NCBI RefSeq assembly: GCF_029961155.1
Contig: NZ_JASBRH010000005.1
Span: 62,001 to 126,000, forward strand
DNA: 64,000 nucleotides
Source: Pontibacterium granulatum
GTDB taxonomy: Bacteria > Pseudomonadota > Gammaproteobacteria > Pseudomonadales > Balneatricaceae
Direction: 5' to 3'
Below the pieces are notes generated by a model, which ran no database searches, was not told the DNA's origin, and was given only the letters and a program-made list of their open reading frames with translations. The position numbers and the translations under genes are program-made. Below, in pieces: positions 45,498-54,873 of this stretch (position 1 is the first letter of the stretch; every line of letters begins with the position of its first letter).

Positions 45498-45827
45498 ATG
45501 ACTGCATCAAAAAACAACTCATCAGATTGGCGACAAGCGCTGTTGGGCCAGATACGTTCAATCTGCAGTGAGCAGACTCAAAGGGAGATGGACGGTACCT
45601 ATGGCTATGACTACAAAGCCAGTATTTCCGCCATTAGCCACTTTGAAATTATTGCGAAGGGCATCAACGCGAAAAGTGCAGCGGATTACATGGAACAGCT
45701 GCGTATCAAGATTCAGTATGCGCAAGCCAACTGCATAAATCCGGGCGAATACAGCGGTGGCAAAGCAACGTACGGCACCCTCTTGTCGAATATGCAGTAT
45801 TGGTATGACAATCATTACTGCAACTAA
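45498..45827 (+). CDS. Hypothetical protein
   Basis: A soluble protein of 109 residues with many Tyr, Asn and Gln (GTYGYDYKASISAISHF, NMQYWYDNHYCN). GTAGGAGGT lies 7 bases before the ATG, which supports it as a real gene. No family recognised and no functional hint from neighbours. Confidence 0.55.
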   Translation: MTASKNNSSDWRQALLGQIRSICSEQTQREMDGTYGYDYKASISAISHFEIIAKGINAKSAADYMEQLRIKIQYAQANCINPGEYSGGKATYGTLLSNMQYWYDNHYCN

Positions 45828-46070
45828 CCGGTTATTAAGTCAGATAGGCGTATTAAGGACAGACTGAACGTATCTACGTGACACCAGTAAGGTAGAGGTT
45901 TTAGAACGTGATACGCCTATCATTGATACCCCTATGGATGAATCGCACCAAACTGATTTAAAAGGTCATCTCAGCGATTTTTCCGCGTGTGTAAAAGGGA
46001 CAGGTGAAATATTTTGGAAAGAGCGTCTGCCGAACTGTGGCAGTCAACGCAATCAGTATCACCACATTGA

Positions 46071-46535
46071 ATGGAAACCGTTTTGAACACAGCATACTCA
46101 ATTATTCCATTTGTTCCTGATCAAGCTGCACAGGTGACCGCTTTCTGGCGGGAATCGTTTAACGCAGTGATCGGAATTGAGCCGGTTCATTCCTTTGAAT
46201 CTCAGGCCTACTTTCTCACCGAAATTCTGCCGCAGCGCTATTCGCTGTTTGTAGCGGTCGATCATGCAATCGGTAAACCGATCGCCTTTATTGCATTCAG
46301 TGAAAGCGACATCAGCCAGCTTTACGTTGATATTCGCTTTCAGGGAAAAGGACTCGGGAGTGCGCTACTGAATTTGGCGATCGAGCAGGCATCGGGATCG
46401 TTAAAACTGAGGACGTTCGAGATCAACGAGAGCGCGAGACGTTTCTATGAGAAGCGCGGCTTTGTCGCAATCGGTGGAGATAGCGATAACGAAGAGGGAT
46501 TACCGGATATTCTGTATGAGTGGACAAGGGCTTAA
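46071..46535 (+). CDS. GNAT-family N-acetyltransferase
   Basis: A protein of 154 residues with the acetyl-CoA-binding motif A SQLYVDIRFQGKGLGSALLNLAIEQ and the C-terminal NESARRFYEKRGFVAIG typical of GNATs acting on amines or peptides. Substrate unknown. No strong ribosome site at the ATG, so the start is tentative. The stop codon lies inside a hairpin. Confidence 0.85.
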   Translation: METVLNTAYSIIPFVPDQAAQVTAFWRESFNAVIGIEPVHSFESQAYFLTEILPQRYSLFVAVDHAIGKPIAFIAFSESDISQLYVDIRFQGKGLGSALLNLAIEQASGSLKLRTFEINESARRFYEKRGFVAIGGDSDNEEGLPDILYEWTRA

Positions 46536-46552
46536 TTTAAGTAATTAAGCCC
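46528..46552. terminator. Hairpin overlapping the GNAT stop codon
   Basis: GGGCTTAATT and AATTAAGCCC form a perfect 10-bp stem around TAAGT. It may end the GNAT transcript and the convergent channel transcript; there is no long T-tract. Confidence 0.45.
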
Positions 46553-46631
46553 TGGCTCGTAGCTGCTCACTCCGAGAGTGGCATGTAGACCTGTTGAGTC
46601 ATTCTGGGAGTAGGCAGATCAGTCTTGGCGG

Positions 46632-47675
46632 TCACTCTTCTTTTTCCAGATCACTCGCGCGATCCTTGCGACGCTCCAGCCAGTGAACGGTATGGTGACA
46701 ATGCGGGCAGCGATCATGTTTTACCGCTTCAATCTCTCTGCGCAGATTCTGCACATCGAGATCTAGCGCCTGTTCCTGTTTGCGCGACAGATTGGTATGC
46801 ATAATGTGTGCAGCTTCTTCAGCAGTGATACCCAGTGACTCCCGCATCTTATTCAGCGCCTTGTGCTCGTAATCATCAACATAGCCATCCTGCAGCACCT
46901 GATCGACCATTTTTTCATAAGCCCGGCGGCGCTGACTCAGTGCTTCGTTAAACCCGGACGCGAGAATACCTGCCGGGAGTGCCACGATACCCAGACTCAT
47001 AATGCTGATAACGGCTGCGAGCATTTTGCCGAAGATTGTGACCGGTATCACATCACCGTAGCCCACGGTGGTCATGGTCACAATCGCCCACCACATCGCT
47101 GCTGGAATACTGCTAAATGCTTCAGGCTGGGCGTCGTGCTCAGCGAAGTAGGTGAGACTTGCAGCGACAATGATCAGCATAAACAGGACAAAGAGTGCGG
47201 CCGCGATAGGTTTGGATTCACGATGCAGCACCTGTAGCAGCAACGACATCGAAGAGGAATAGCGGGTGAGCTTAAATACACGCAGCAAACGGAGCACACG
47301 CATAAAGCGAAGATCGATGGTGAAGAACATGCTCAGATAGAATGGCAGGATGACGACCAGGTCGATCAATGCCATCGGGGTGAGCATATAGCGTACCCGG
47401 GCCATAAACGGTGAATGCTTATTGGATGGATCGCTTTCGATGGAACTCCATACACGGGCCAGATACTCGATCGTAAAAATAACCACCGAAAACGTTTCGA
47501 AGGTTTTGAAATACGCACGGTCTGTCGCACTGAGTGAAGGAAGCGTTTCCAGGATCACGGACAGCACGTTGAGGGAGATCAGTACGACCAGAAAGATGTC
47601 TATGATTCGGCTGAGCCGGTCCTGCTTCTTGCCGATATCGAGAATTTCATAGGTGCGCTTGCGAATACTGATCAT
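46632..47675 (-). CDS. Voltage-gated potassium channel (Kv type)
   Basis: A protein of 347 residues with six membrane segments. S4 carries regularly spaced Arg residues (RFMRVLRLLRVFKLTR) and the pore has the K+ filter TVGYGD. The cytosolic tail holds a helical region and CPHCHH, a possible zinc-binding tip. It fits prokaryotic Kv channels of the KvAP group. Monocistronic, starting near a long inverted repeat. Confidence 0.92.
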   Translation of the reverse strand: MISIRKRTYEILDIGKKQDRLSRIIDIFLVVLISLNVLSVILETLPSLSATDRAYFKTFETFSVVIFTIEYLARVWSSIESDPSNKHSPFMARVRYMLTPMALIDLVVILPFYLSMFFTIDLRFMRVLRLLRVFKLTRYSSSMSLLLQVLHRESKPIAAALFVLFMLIIVAASLTYFAEHDAQPEAFSSIPAAMWWAIVTMTTVGYGDVIPVTIFGKMLAAVISIMSLGIVALPAGILASGFNEALSQRRRAYEKMVDQVLQDGYVDDYEHKALNKMRESLGITAEEAAHIMHTNLSRKQEQALDLDVQNLRREIEAVKHDRCPHCHHTVHWLERRKDRASDLEKEE

Positions 47676-47799
47676 GCTGTCGACGCCTGGTGCAGATGGT
47701 TTTGTTAAATATATCGATATAGCGTCGCGTATATAAGGACGCGAATCAACGATGTTGGTCTGAGTGGGTGAATAAAGTGCGAGATAAAGATTAACCCAA

Positions 47800-47896
47800 G
47801 TAGCAGCGGCCTCTGACCGCGACGTTTACGCACGAGAAAGTTGCCGCGTTTCAAACCAGTTAGACCGATCTTATCGCGGTCGGAGGCCGCCGCTAC
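47800..47896. repeat. Long inverted repeat with 23-base arms
   Basis: GTAGCAGCGGCC...CGCGA (47800-47822) and TCGCGGTC...CGCTAC (47874-47896) are nearly perfect inverted arms around about 50 bases. It lies between the K+ channel promoter side and the MocR 3' end, and resembles interspersed hairpin elements rather than a simple terminator. Confidence 0.65.
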
Positions 47897-47909
47897 AGAA
47901 AGGCTGGTA

Positions 47910-49295
47910 CTACAACGCAAACCCGCCCATGGGCTCCTGCTCCAGCAGTTCCCGGATCTTAAGCAGTCCTTTTTTCAACACGTCCCGGTTCGTAGGTGAA
48001 CTCACGGACAAGCGAATCGCTGGTGGAACAGCACCGCCCGGCGGCACAAACAGTTCGGCGGACTTGAGGCTGATCCCTTCCTTGGATGCTGAAGCGACAA
48101 ATTCACCCAAACGCAGATGGTCGGGAAGGGTGAGCCACACATGGAAACAGGTTTCCGATACGCGTAGATCATAGTCGCCCAGTATATCCTGGGTGATAGC
48201 GAGTCTTTCCTTCATCTCGCTGCGGATTTGCAATAATACACGATCAGCATCACCGGCCTGGATAAGTTCGGTCGTGATGCCGGTTAGCAGTGGGCTTGTC
48301 ATCCAGCTATGGTTTTGCAGCGTGTTGGCCATTTGTGAGTAAAGACGTTTAGGAACATGGATGTAACCCACACGAAGACCCGGTGCCAGGCACTTTGAAA
48401 AAGCCCCAATGTGAATGACCTGTTCCGGATCCAGATTGACCAAAGGTTCGGGGCGGGTCGCGGGCAAGAGTCCGTTTACTTCGTCTTCGATCAGGTAAAG
48501 GTTATGTTTGCGACACACGTCTAGTATGGCCTGGCGACGTTCCAGGCTCATTGTGCCCGTGGTTGGGTTCTGGAGTGTCGGCATGCTGTAGATAAGGCGT
48601 GGTTGATACATTTTACACGCAGTATCCAGTGCCTCGGGAATGATCCCTTCTTCATCCATTTCGACAGGTTTCAGGGTGATCTGATGCTGTCGCGCCAGAC
48701 TGATTAAACCTGGATAGGTGTACTTCTCAACGAGCAACGTATCCCCGCCACGACAGAATGCATTGAGTGCCATCTGCGTGGCGTGTTGCGCGCCGGAGCT
48801 GAACAGCAGCCGGTCAGCTTCCACATTTACACCTTGTGACGTTAGCCAATCCGCTACGACCTGTCGGTGTTGCATGATGCCTTCAGGCAGTTGATAGAGC
48901 ATCAGTTGGTTGAGCTTGGCGGGATTGGCGGTGAGTCTTTGCATCGCTCGGCTTAGCATATCGGCACGGTCGAGCAGGGGAGGCACGTTGTAACCGAAAT
49001 GGCACTCAAGCTTTTCCGGATCGGGGGTATCGAAGGTCCAGTGTTGTTCATTCTGAGAACAGACGTAGGTTCCCGCACCCACACGGGCTTCAACCAGTCC
49101 GCGCCTTTCGGCTTCCGCGTAAGCACGTGTGATGGTTCCAACGGTCACTCCCAGTTGATCTGCGAGCGCACGGTGTGTCGGCAGACGTGTGTTGGCACTG
49201 AGCGTACCGTTCTCGATCAGTGTGCCCAATTGGTCCGCGATCTGCTTATAACGCGGACCGGCACCGTCTGAAAGTGCAATATCAAGCATTGTCAT
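47910..49295 (-). CDS. MocR-type GntR regulator with aminotransferase-like domain
   Basis: A protein of 461 residues. A GntR winged helix (about 10-75: YKQIADQLGTLIENGTLSANTRLPTHRALADQLGVT) is fused to a class I aminotransferase-like domain that binds PLP, with the Lys in GAFSKCLAPGLRVGY. MocR proteins sense PLP adducts or amino compounds and control transport or metabolism. The start at 49295 leaves the domain intact; the frame is open to 49364. It is divergent from a LysE exporter, its most likely target. Confidence 0.9.
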   Translation of the reverse strand: MTMLDIALSDGAGPRYKQIADQLGTLIENGTLSANTRLPTHRALADQLGVTVGTITRAYAEAERRGLVEARVGAGTYVCSQNEQHWTFDTPDPEKLECHFGYNVPPLLDRADMLSRAMQRLTANPAKLNQLMLYQLPEGIMQHRQVVADWLTSQGVNVEADRLLFSSGAQHATQMALNAFCRGGDTLLVEKYTYPGLISLARQHQITLKPVEMDEEGIIPEALDTACKMYQPRLIYSMPTLQNPTTGTMSLERRQAILDVCRKHNLYLIEDEVNGLLPATRPEPLVNLDPEQVIHIGAFSKCLAPGLRVGYIHVPKRLYSQMANTLQNHSWMTSPLLTGITTELIQAGDADRVLLQIRSEMKERLAITQDILGDYDLRVSETCFHVWLTLPDHLRLGEFVASASKEGISLKSAELFVPPGGAVPPAIRLSVSSPTNRDVLKKGLLKIRELLEQEPMGGFAL

Positions 49296-49340
49296 GGTGA
49301 CAATAAAACCTTTGTCTTCACAAATGTTGTCTGTTAGCTT

Positions 49341-49410
49341 TGATTGTACCCCATAAATATACAATCAATCGCATAATTGAAGCCTATATCAATAATTGTA
49401 TCGATACAAT
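49341..49410. promoter_or_regulatory. Operator-like ATTGTA/TACAAT palindromes between mocR and lysE
   Basis: TGATTGTA-N11-TACAATCA spans 49341-49367 and the perfect palindrome ATTGTATCGATACAAT spans 49395-49410. Both share ATTGTA/TACAAT half sites. Probable binding sites of the adjacent MocR regulator. Confidence 0.55.
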
Positions 49411-49469
49411 TGGTTTGTTCGATACCTGAATAGGTTTTGTATATGCACTTGCAAACAGGAGCAAGAAAA

Positions 49470-50069
49470 GTGGATATACAGCTGATGTTGTCTGTTGCGA
49501 TGTTCGCAACGGTCACTTCCGGTACCCCAGGGCCTAATAACGTAATGTTGACGGCTTCCGGTGCCAACTTCGGTTACTGGCGCACGTTACCGCATATGTT
49601 CGGTATTGTGCTGGGTATCTTGGCGATGAACATTCTGGTCGCCGCTGGACTGGGTGTCATTTTCGAGCAGTATCCGATGATTCAGCAGGCCCTGAAAATT
49701 GCGGCCAGTACCTATCTAGTGTACTTGGCTTGGAAAATTGCTACCGCCAAGTCTTCCAAAATTGACGGTGAGCGTGACGCACAGCCAATGAGCATTATGG
49801 GCGGTGCGCTGTTTCAGTTTATGAATCCAAAGGCGTGGATGATGGTTATTACCGCGATTGGTTCATTTACGTTAGCCGGCGATAGTTATTGGACCTCTGT
49901 GCTTTGGATCGCAGTGATCTTTATGCTGATGGGATTTCCGTGCATTTCGCTTTGGGCCGCATTTGGCACGGTCGTGGGGCGTTTTCTTTCCTCACCTGCA
50001 GCGTGGCGTTGGTTTAATTTGGTGATGGGTTTGCTCACCGCGGGTTGCCTGATATTTATATGGCAGTAA
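49470..50069 (+). CDS. LysE/RhtB-family exporter
   Basis: A membrane protein of 199 residues with about six helices, the TSGTPGPNNVMLTASGANFG family start and the FQFMNPKAWMMVITAIG helix. The GTG at 49470 was chosen because AGGAG lies 8 bases upstream; ATG at 49437 lacks a site. It probably exports an amino acid or derivative under MocR control. Followed by a terminator. Confidence 0.87.
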   Translation: MDIQLMLSVAMFATVTSGTPGPNNVMLTASGANFGYWRTLPHMFGIVLGILAMNILVAAGLGVIFEQYPMIQQALKIAASTYLVYLAWKIATAKSSKIDGERDAQPMSIMGGALFQFMNPKAWMMVITAIGSFTLAGDSYWTSVLWIAVIFMLMGFPCISLWAAFGTVVGRFLSSPAAWRWFNLVMGLLTAGCLIFIWQ

Positions 50070-50071
50070 AT

Positions 50072-50107
50072 AAACAGCCCGACCGGTCACCGGGTCGGGC
50101 TGTTTTT
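50072..50107. terminator. Terminator between lysE and the fasciclin gene
   Basis: A 13-bp stem, AAACAGCCCGACC (50072) with GGTCGGGCTGTTT (50093), followed by TT; the A/T-rich flank on the other side could also serve the convergent gene. Confidence 0.88.
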
Positions 50108-50127
50108 GAGTTGATTGAACTGAGGGA

Positions 50128-50712
50128 TTAATTACATCCGCCCGGACCAGGATCAGGCAGTATCGGCAAAACAACCGCATCCATGGCATGAATGACACCG
50201 TTGTCCGCTTCAACGTTCAGCGCACCCGGAATGAGGTTGGAGGTACGTCCCAGATTATCAGTCAGGACCGCAGCGTCCTGGAGCAGGAAACCGCCGGACA
50301 GCATGCGAATACGATCTGAATCCAGCACATCCGCAGCATATCGGCGACCCGGCGCCACATGGTAAAGCAGAACGGCATTCACAACTGCCGGATCAAGATC
50401 AGCCAGGCTGCAATAACCCAGCGCCAATACAGTATCTGCGAGATCATCAAATGCATCGTCGGTCGGAGCAAAGACGGTGTACTGTCCCTTACCATCCAGT
50501 GCAGCAAGAATATCTGCGCGGCCGGCTACGTCTTCTGTGAGCAGTGCAATCAAAGTATCAAAACTGCCAGTGAAAGGGGCTGACGCATTGACCTCCAACG
50601 CTACGTCAACAAGGCTATTTATATCTTTAGGGCCCATATGGTCATCGGCGGATACTGTTAGAGGCAGTGATAAAGCGGCGGTGGCAGCAAGTGCGCATAG
50701 TGTTTTTTTCAC
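50128..50712 (-). CDS. Secreted fasciclin-domain protein
   Basis: A protein of 194 residues with a signal peptide (about 1-22, ending VSA-DD) and one FAS1 domain: TGSFDTLIALLTEDV, YTVFAPTDDAFDDL, VLLYHVAPGRR and GVIHAMDAVVLP. FAS1 proteins act in adhesion or binding. Acidic overall, ending in a Pro/Gly-rich tail with a single Cys. It precedes the photolyase gene's 3' end and shares an upstream 12-mer with it. Confidence 0.9.
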   Translation of the reverse strand: MKKTLCALAATAALSLPLTVSADDHMGPKDINSLVDVALEVNASAPFTGSFDTLIALLTEDVAGRADILAALDGKGQYTVFAPTDDAFDDLADTVLALGYCSLADLDPAVVNAVLLYHVAPGRRYAADVLDSDRIRMLSGGFLLQDAAVLTDNLGRTSNLIPGALNVEADNGVIHAMDAVVLPILPDPGPGGCN

Positions 50713-50811
50713 GGTGTTACTCCCATATTGAGCGAATATCTTTCGCCTAGCAGGGTTTGTTTATTAATCCTTTTCCGAATATTCCTGAGAGTCACTGATA
50801 TCTACGTGAGT

Positions 50812-50823
50812 AAAAAATGATCA
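50812..50823 (-). promoter_or_regulatory. TGATCATTTTTT motif upstream of the fasciclin gene
   Basis: Read on the minus strand, TGATCATTTTTT lies 100 bases before the fasciclin start. The identical 12-mer lies upstream of the photolyase gene (52556-52567). TGATC is the -35 core of RpoE/ChrR-type (ECF) promoters, so a shared light or oxidative-stress promoter is possible; a -10 match is only partial. Confidence 0.35.
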
Positions 50824-50953
50824 GATCAGGCGGTAAGCAAAAACATTGAAAAAACTTATCCGTTGCATGGAGGAGGACGAAGGAAGGTAGATTGCGCGGG
50901 GAGTGCTAAAGCTGCGGTCCTTAACGATCGGGCCAGCAGCTTAAATAGTCACG

Positions 50954-52495
50954 TTAGATGGCTGAGTTGGATTTTAAGATTCCCTCCGCTTGCTGGACGA
51001 TTGCAATACGTTCTTCCTCAGGTTTATTTAGCCAATGGGTAACCTGCATAGCCAGTCGTGGGTGCTCAGCGAGCCAGGTTTGGTTGCGTTGCACAAACGA
51101 CCAATACAACGTAGTAAACGGGCAGGCATGATCACCATGACTGCGTTTGGGATTGTAGGGACAGTGATCACAGTAGTTCGACATCTTCTGGATATAGTTT
51201 CCGCTGGCGATATAGGGTTTGGAGCCCACCACGCCACCATCGGCAAACTGGCTCATGCCCAATGTATTCGGCACCTCAACCCAGGCGATCGCATCGGCGT
51301 ACATAGCGAGGTACCAGTTATGAACTGCGCCCGGTTTTACGCCGTAGAGTAGGGCAAACAGTCCGGTCACCATCAGGCGCTGAATATGGTGCCCGTAGCC
51401 GAGGTTGAGTACTTGCTCGATTGATTGGCGCATGCAAGTCATCTGAGTATCTCCATCCCAGTAAAAGGACGGCAGTGGACGATCAGCCTGCAGCGCATTA
51501 AATGACATCCAGTCTTTTCGGTAGTGCCAATACAAACCACGGACATACTCGCGCCAGCCGAGTACCTGTCGTATAAATCCTTCCACCGCATTGAGTGGCG
51601 CGCCATGGCTACGATAAGCATCTTCCGCATGCTCGATCACTTCGGCAGGGCTCAATAGTTTAAGATTGAGGCTGGACGAGATCATCGAATGGTAAAGGGT
51701 AGGTTGGTCTGTCCACATCGCATCCTGGTAATCGCCGAACAGGGTTAGGCGTTCGTTGATAAAGTGTTCCAACACCTCCAGTGCCTGATCTCTTGTTACG
51801 GGCCAGTTAAACCGCTCAATCGAACCGGGTAAGTGGGGCAACAACGTCTCAACATCTTCAATAACCTGTTGTGTCGTCGTATCGGGAGTAAAGGTCGGAA
51901 CTGTCGGTAGGTCTACCGGACCGGTTTTTGGAAACGCTTTGCGGTTGTGCTTATCGTAGTTCCAAGCTCCACCTTCGGGTTTTCCGTGTTCGTCTATCAG
52001 GATGTTGCGGGTCTTGCGCAAATGACGGTACCAGTACTCCATACGCGGTTGTTTGTAATTGGATAACCACTCGCCGAATTCGCCGGGTTCGGCGATAAAG
52101 TGATCATCGGCAATCCATTCAACAGGTAAATGGATACGTTCACAAAACGCGTTGATCTCACACAAAACCCGATAGTCGCCGGGAATCACGCACTTGAGCT
52201 GTTGTGGCTGTACTTCCCTGAGCACGGCTTCCAGTGCCTCGGAAAAACTTTTGAGTTTTAGTGTGAGGGGGAGGTAGATGAGATCGTATTCCTGCGACCA
52301 AATATCCCAAGCGAAATGGCGCATCGCAGACAGAAACAGTACCGTGCGCTGTTTGGACGAAAGCTGTTCGGTCGATTCGGCGGTAACCTCGGCCATGCAA
52401 ATGCAATCATTTTCTGCATCGATGCCCTGCAAGATCAAGCTATCCATGTTGAGCTGATCGCCCAAAATTAGAACAAGTGATCTGATCTCCCTCAT
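50954..52495 (-). CDS. Iron-sulfur bacterial cryptochrome/photolyase (PhrB/FeS-BCP type)
   Basis: A protein of 513 residues: N-terminal Rossmann-like antenna domain (SLVLILGDQLNMDS) and an all-helical FAD domain (GWREYVRGLYWHYRKDW, GYGHHIQRLMVTGLFALLYGV). The C-terminal NYCDHCPYNP and GDHACPFTTLYW supply Cys residues for the [4Fe-4S] cluster typical of this class. Such proteins repair (6-4) photoproducts or signal in light. The start at MREIRS has GGGGAG upstream. Confidence 0.92.
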   Translation of the reverse strand: MREIRSLVLILGDQLNMDSLILQGIDAENDCICMAEVTAESTEQLSSKQRTVLFLSAMRHFAWDIWSQEYDLIYLPLTLKLKSFSEALEAVLREVQPQQLKCVIPGDYRVLCEINAFCERIHLPVEWIADDHFIAEPGEFGEWLSNYKQPRMEYWYRHLRKTRNILIDEHGKPEGGAWNYDKHNRKAFPKTGPVDLPTVPTFTPDTTTQQVIEDVETLLPHLPGSIERFNWPVTRDQALEVLEHFINERLTLFGDYQDAMWTDQPTLYHSMISSSLNLKLLSPAEVIEHAEDAYRSHGAPLNAVEGFIRQVLGWREYVRGLYWHYRKDWMSFNALQADRPLPSFYWDGDTQMTCMRQSIEQVLNLGYGHHIQRLMVTGLFALLYGVKPGAVHNWYLAMYADAIAWVEVPNTLGMSQFADGGVVGSKPYIASGNYIQKMSNYCDHCPYNPKRSHGDHACPFTTLYWSFVQRNQTWLAEHPRLAMQVTHWLNKPEEERIAIVQQAEGILKSNSAI

Positions 52496-52555
52496 AGCGC
52501 GCTCCCCATTATTTTTTTTGGTATGTCGCAAATGTCGTATAAGCAGTATATGTCC

Positions 52556-52567
52556 AAAAAATGATCA
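52556..52567 (-). promoter_or_regulatory. TGATCATTTTTT motif upstream of the photolyase gene
   Basis: Identical on the minus strand to the motif upstream of the fasciclin gene, here 61 bases before the start codon. The gap from 52496 to 52823 holds no gene. Confidence 0.35.
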
Positions 52568-52823
52568 ATGTCTAGAAACAATGATTAATCTTTGGTTATA
52601 CGGACATCTGGAAAAATCGATCTGTCAGATCGTGTTCAGGACGAAGGAAAAACCGGCTGACCAGGTTAGAGGGGGAACGTTGCATCGCAGTTGATGAAGT
52701 CACAGAGATTGATCGTCTTAGCAATAAGCCTAATTTCGGTAAGGAATGGTTGCACTATCATGGTGCGTGGCTACTTTTAAATTAACAAGGAAGTATCGAT
52801 CAACGACAGGTTGGAGGTTGTGC

Positions 52824-54812
52824 ATGTTACGTGCATTAAAAATTCGCCAAAAGCTTCTGCTCGCGCTCCTCTTGATGGGGATTGCTCCGTCGATTGTAGT
52901 GATATGGATCAGCACCGTTGAGACAGCACGTACGTTGGAACAGCAGGGCTATGAACGCCTGACGGGTGTTCGGGAAGCCAAAAAGAATCTTTTAAACGAT
53001 TATTTCACCCGGCGATTTGCTGATCTGGAAATACTCGCTGCCACTGTGGTTCATCTACAGGAACACGCAAATGGTGGCCCGGCGGTCAGTGAAGAAGCCC
53101 ATCGCTTCTATACAAATTTCAAACAAATTGAGCAGTACTACGACCTGTTCCTTATCGGCGCTGATGGTGAGGTTTTTTATACGGTAGAACGCGAACCCGA
53201 CTATCAGACCAGTCTTAAAACCGGGCCCTATTCGGACTCCAACCTTGCCGACCTTTACCGCAAAGTGCTGGCATCAAAGCGTGCGGAAATTGTCGACTTC
53301 AAGCGCTATGCGCCTTCAGACAATGCACCTGCGGCATTCATTGGAAAACCTGTGCTGAACGCATCCGGTAACGTTGATATGGTCATTGCGCTTCAGCTAT
53401 CCATTGATCACCTGAACAGGGCGATGACCGATCGAGATGGATTGGGCGAAACGGGTGAAACCTACTTGGTGGGGCCGGATAAGCTAATGCGCTCAGATTC
53501 GTACCTTGATCCGGTCAAACATACCGTCCTGGCATCGTTTGAACAGCCCGCGGATGGCAGCGTTAATACTGAAGCCAGTAACGCGGCCTTGGGAGGCGAA
53601 ACCGACACGCGCATCGTTATCGATTACAACGGCAATCCTGTGTTGTCGTCTTTTACACCGCTAAAGATAAAAGACATTACCTGGGCGTTGATTGCAGAAA
53701 TTGATGAGGAGGAAGCGCTGGCGCCGGTTACTGCGATGCAAACATATTGGGTGATGGTAACCGCCGGTGCGTTGCTACTGACCGTGTTGGTGGCTTTTTT
53801 ACTTTCCCGCTCGTTGCTGCGGCCGATTCAGGAGATGAGTGAGCTGATTGATGAGCTTGCAGACGGTCGTGGCGATCTGTCCAAAAAGTTGGTCGTACGC
53901 AGCAACGACGAGATTGCGGATCTGGAGCGTCGCTTCAACAAGTTGCTCGATAAGATCCATTCCATCGTCAGAAATATTTCGAATTCCTCACGTGTGGTTG
54001 GTGATGCAACCACATCGATGTCTGTAAACGCGGAAAAAACCAGGACCGGCGTTAACCGACACCATGAGGACGCCAGGGCCGTAAATCGATCACTAGAAGA
54101 GTTATCAGAATCGGTACAGTCAATCGCGACCAGCACATCTGAGGCGCGTGATGCATCTAACGACGCCTACCGTGAAATAAACGAGGGTATGTTGGTTACC
54201 GAGAAGACAGTACAGGTCATTGAGAAACTCTCCACTGAAGTTACTGAAGCGACAGTGGTCATTGAACGTCTGAACGAGCAGAGCGATGCAATCAGCAACG
54301 TGCTTGAAGTGATCCATGCAATCGCGGAGCAAACAAACCTCCTGGCGTTGAATGCGGCAATTGAGGCTGCCCGTGCCGGTGATGCTGGTCGAGGCTTCTC
54401 GGTCGTTGCTGATGAAGTACGCAATCTGGCAGTGCGAACGCAAAGTTCAACGCAGCAGATTCATGACATTATTGAAGAGCTACAGAATCAGGCACGCCAT
54501 TCCGTAAGGGTAATGAATACCAGCAAAACGACGGCCGATCAGGGCGTATCGCAGGTGAAGCAAACCGGAGAGTATTTCCAGCGGATTACCGATGCCATTA
54601 CCGTCCTTGCGGATATGAATAACCATATCGCGCAGGCATCCGAACAGCAGGCATCATCTGCAGAGGGCATTTATCAGCGGATTGCAGATATGGATCAGAT
54701 CGCGGATGAAGCAGAAACAGGGACGGAGGAAGTCCATCGAGTGAGTGACAAGCTTGCCGAGTTGAGTAAGGAGCTGGAGGGGCTGGTCCGTCAGTTCAAA
54801 GCTGAAACGTAA
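52824..54812 (+). CDS. Methyl-accepting chemotaxis protein
   Basis: A chemoreceptor of 662 residues. TM1 is at about 15-35, followed by a periplasmic dCache-like sensor (about 40-305), TM2 (about 308-330), HAMP (about 331-385) and a cytoplasmic signalling coiled coil with the conserved hairpin tip [32 protein letters not shown] (about 500-535). No C-terminal NWETF-type pentapeptide. The start at MLRALK has GGAGG 8 bases upstream. The sensed ligand is unknown. Confidence 0.94.
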   Translation: MLRALKIRQKLLLALLLMGIAPSIVVIWISTVETARTLEQQGYERLTGVREAKKNLLNDYFTRRFADLEILAATVVHLQEHANGGPAVSEEAHRFYTNFKQIEQYYDLFLIGADGEVFYTVEREPDYQTSLKTGPYSDSNLADLYRKVLASKRAEIVDFKRYAPSDNAPAAFIGKPVLNASGNVDMVIALQLSIDHLNRAMTDRDGLGETGETYLVGPDKLMRSDSYLDPVKHTVLASFEQPADGSVNTEASNAALGGETDTRIVIDYNGNPVLSSFTPLKIKDITWALIAEIDEEEALAPVTAMQTYWVMVTAGALLLTVLVAFLLSRSLLRPIQEMSELIDELADGRGDLSKKLVVRSNDEIADLERRFNKLLDKIHSIVRNISNSSRVVGDATTSMSVNAEKTRTGVNRHHEDARAVNRSLEELSESVQSIATSTSEARDASNDAYREINEGMLVTEKTVQVIEKLSTEVTEATVVIERLNEQSDAISNVLEVIHAIAEQTNLLALNAAIEAARAGDAGRGFSVVADEVRNLAVRTQSSTQQIHDIIEELQNQARHSVRVMNTSKTTADQGVSQVKQTGEYFQRITDAITVLADMNNHIAQASEQQASSAEGIYQRIADMDQIADEAETGTEEVHRVSDKLAELSKELEGLVRQFKAET

Positions 54813-54833
54813 AGATAACGTTGAACGGTGATG

Positions 54834-54867
54834 AAGCGTCCAAGCCTTAAGGGTTGGACGCTTTTTT
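54834..54867 (+). terminator. Terminator of the chemoreceptor gene
   Basis: AAGCGTCCAAGCC pairs with GGGTTGGACGCTT around TTAA, followed by TTTTT. Confidence 0.9.
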
Positions 54868-54873
54868 GGATGA

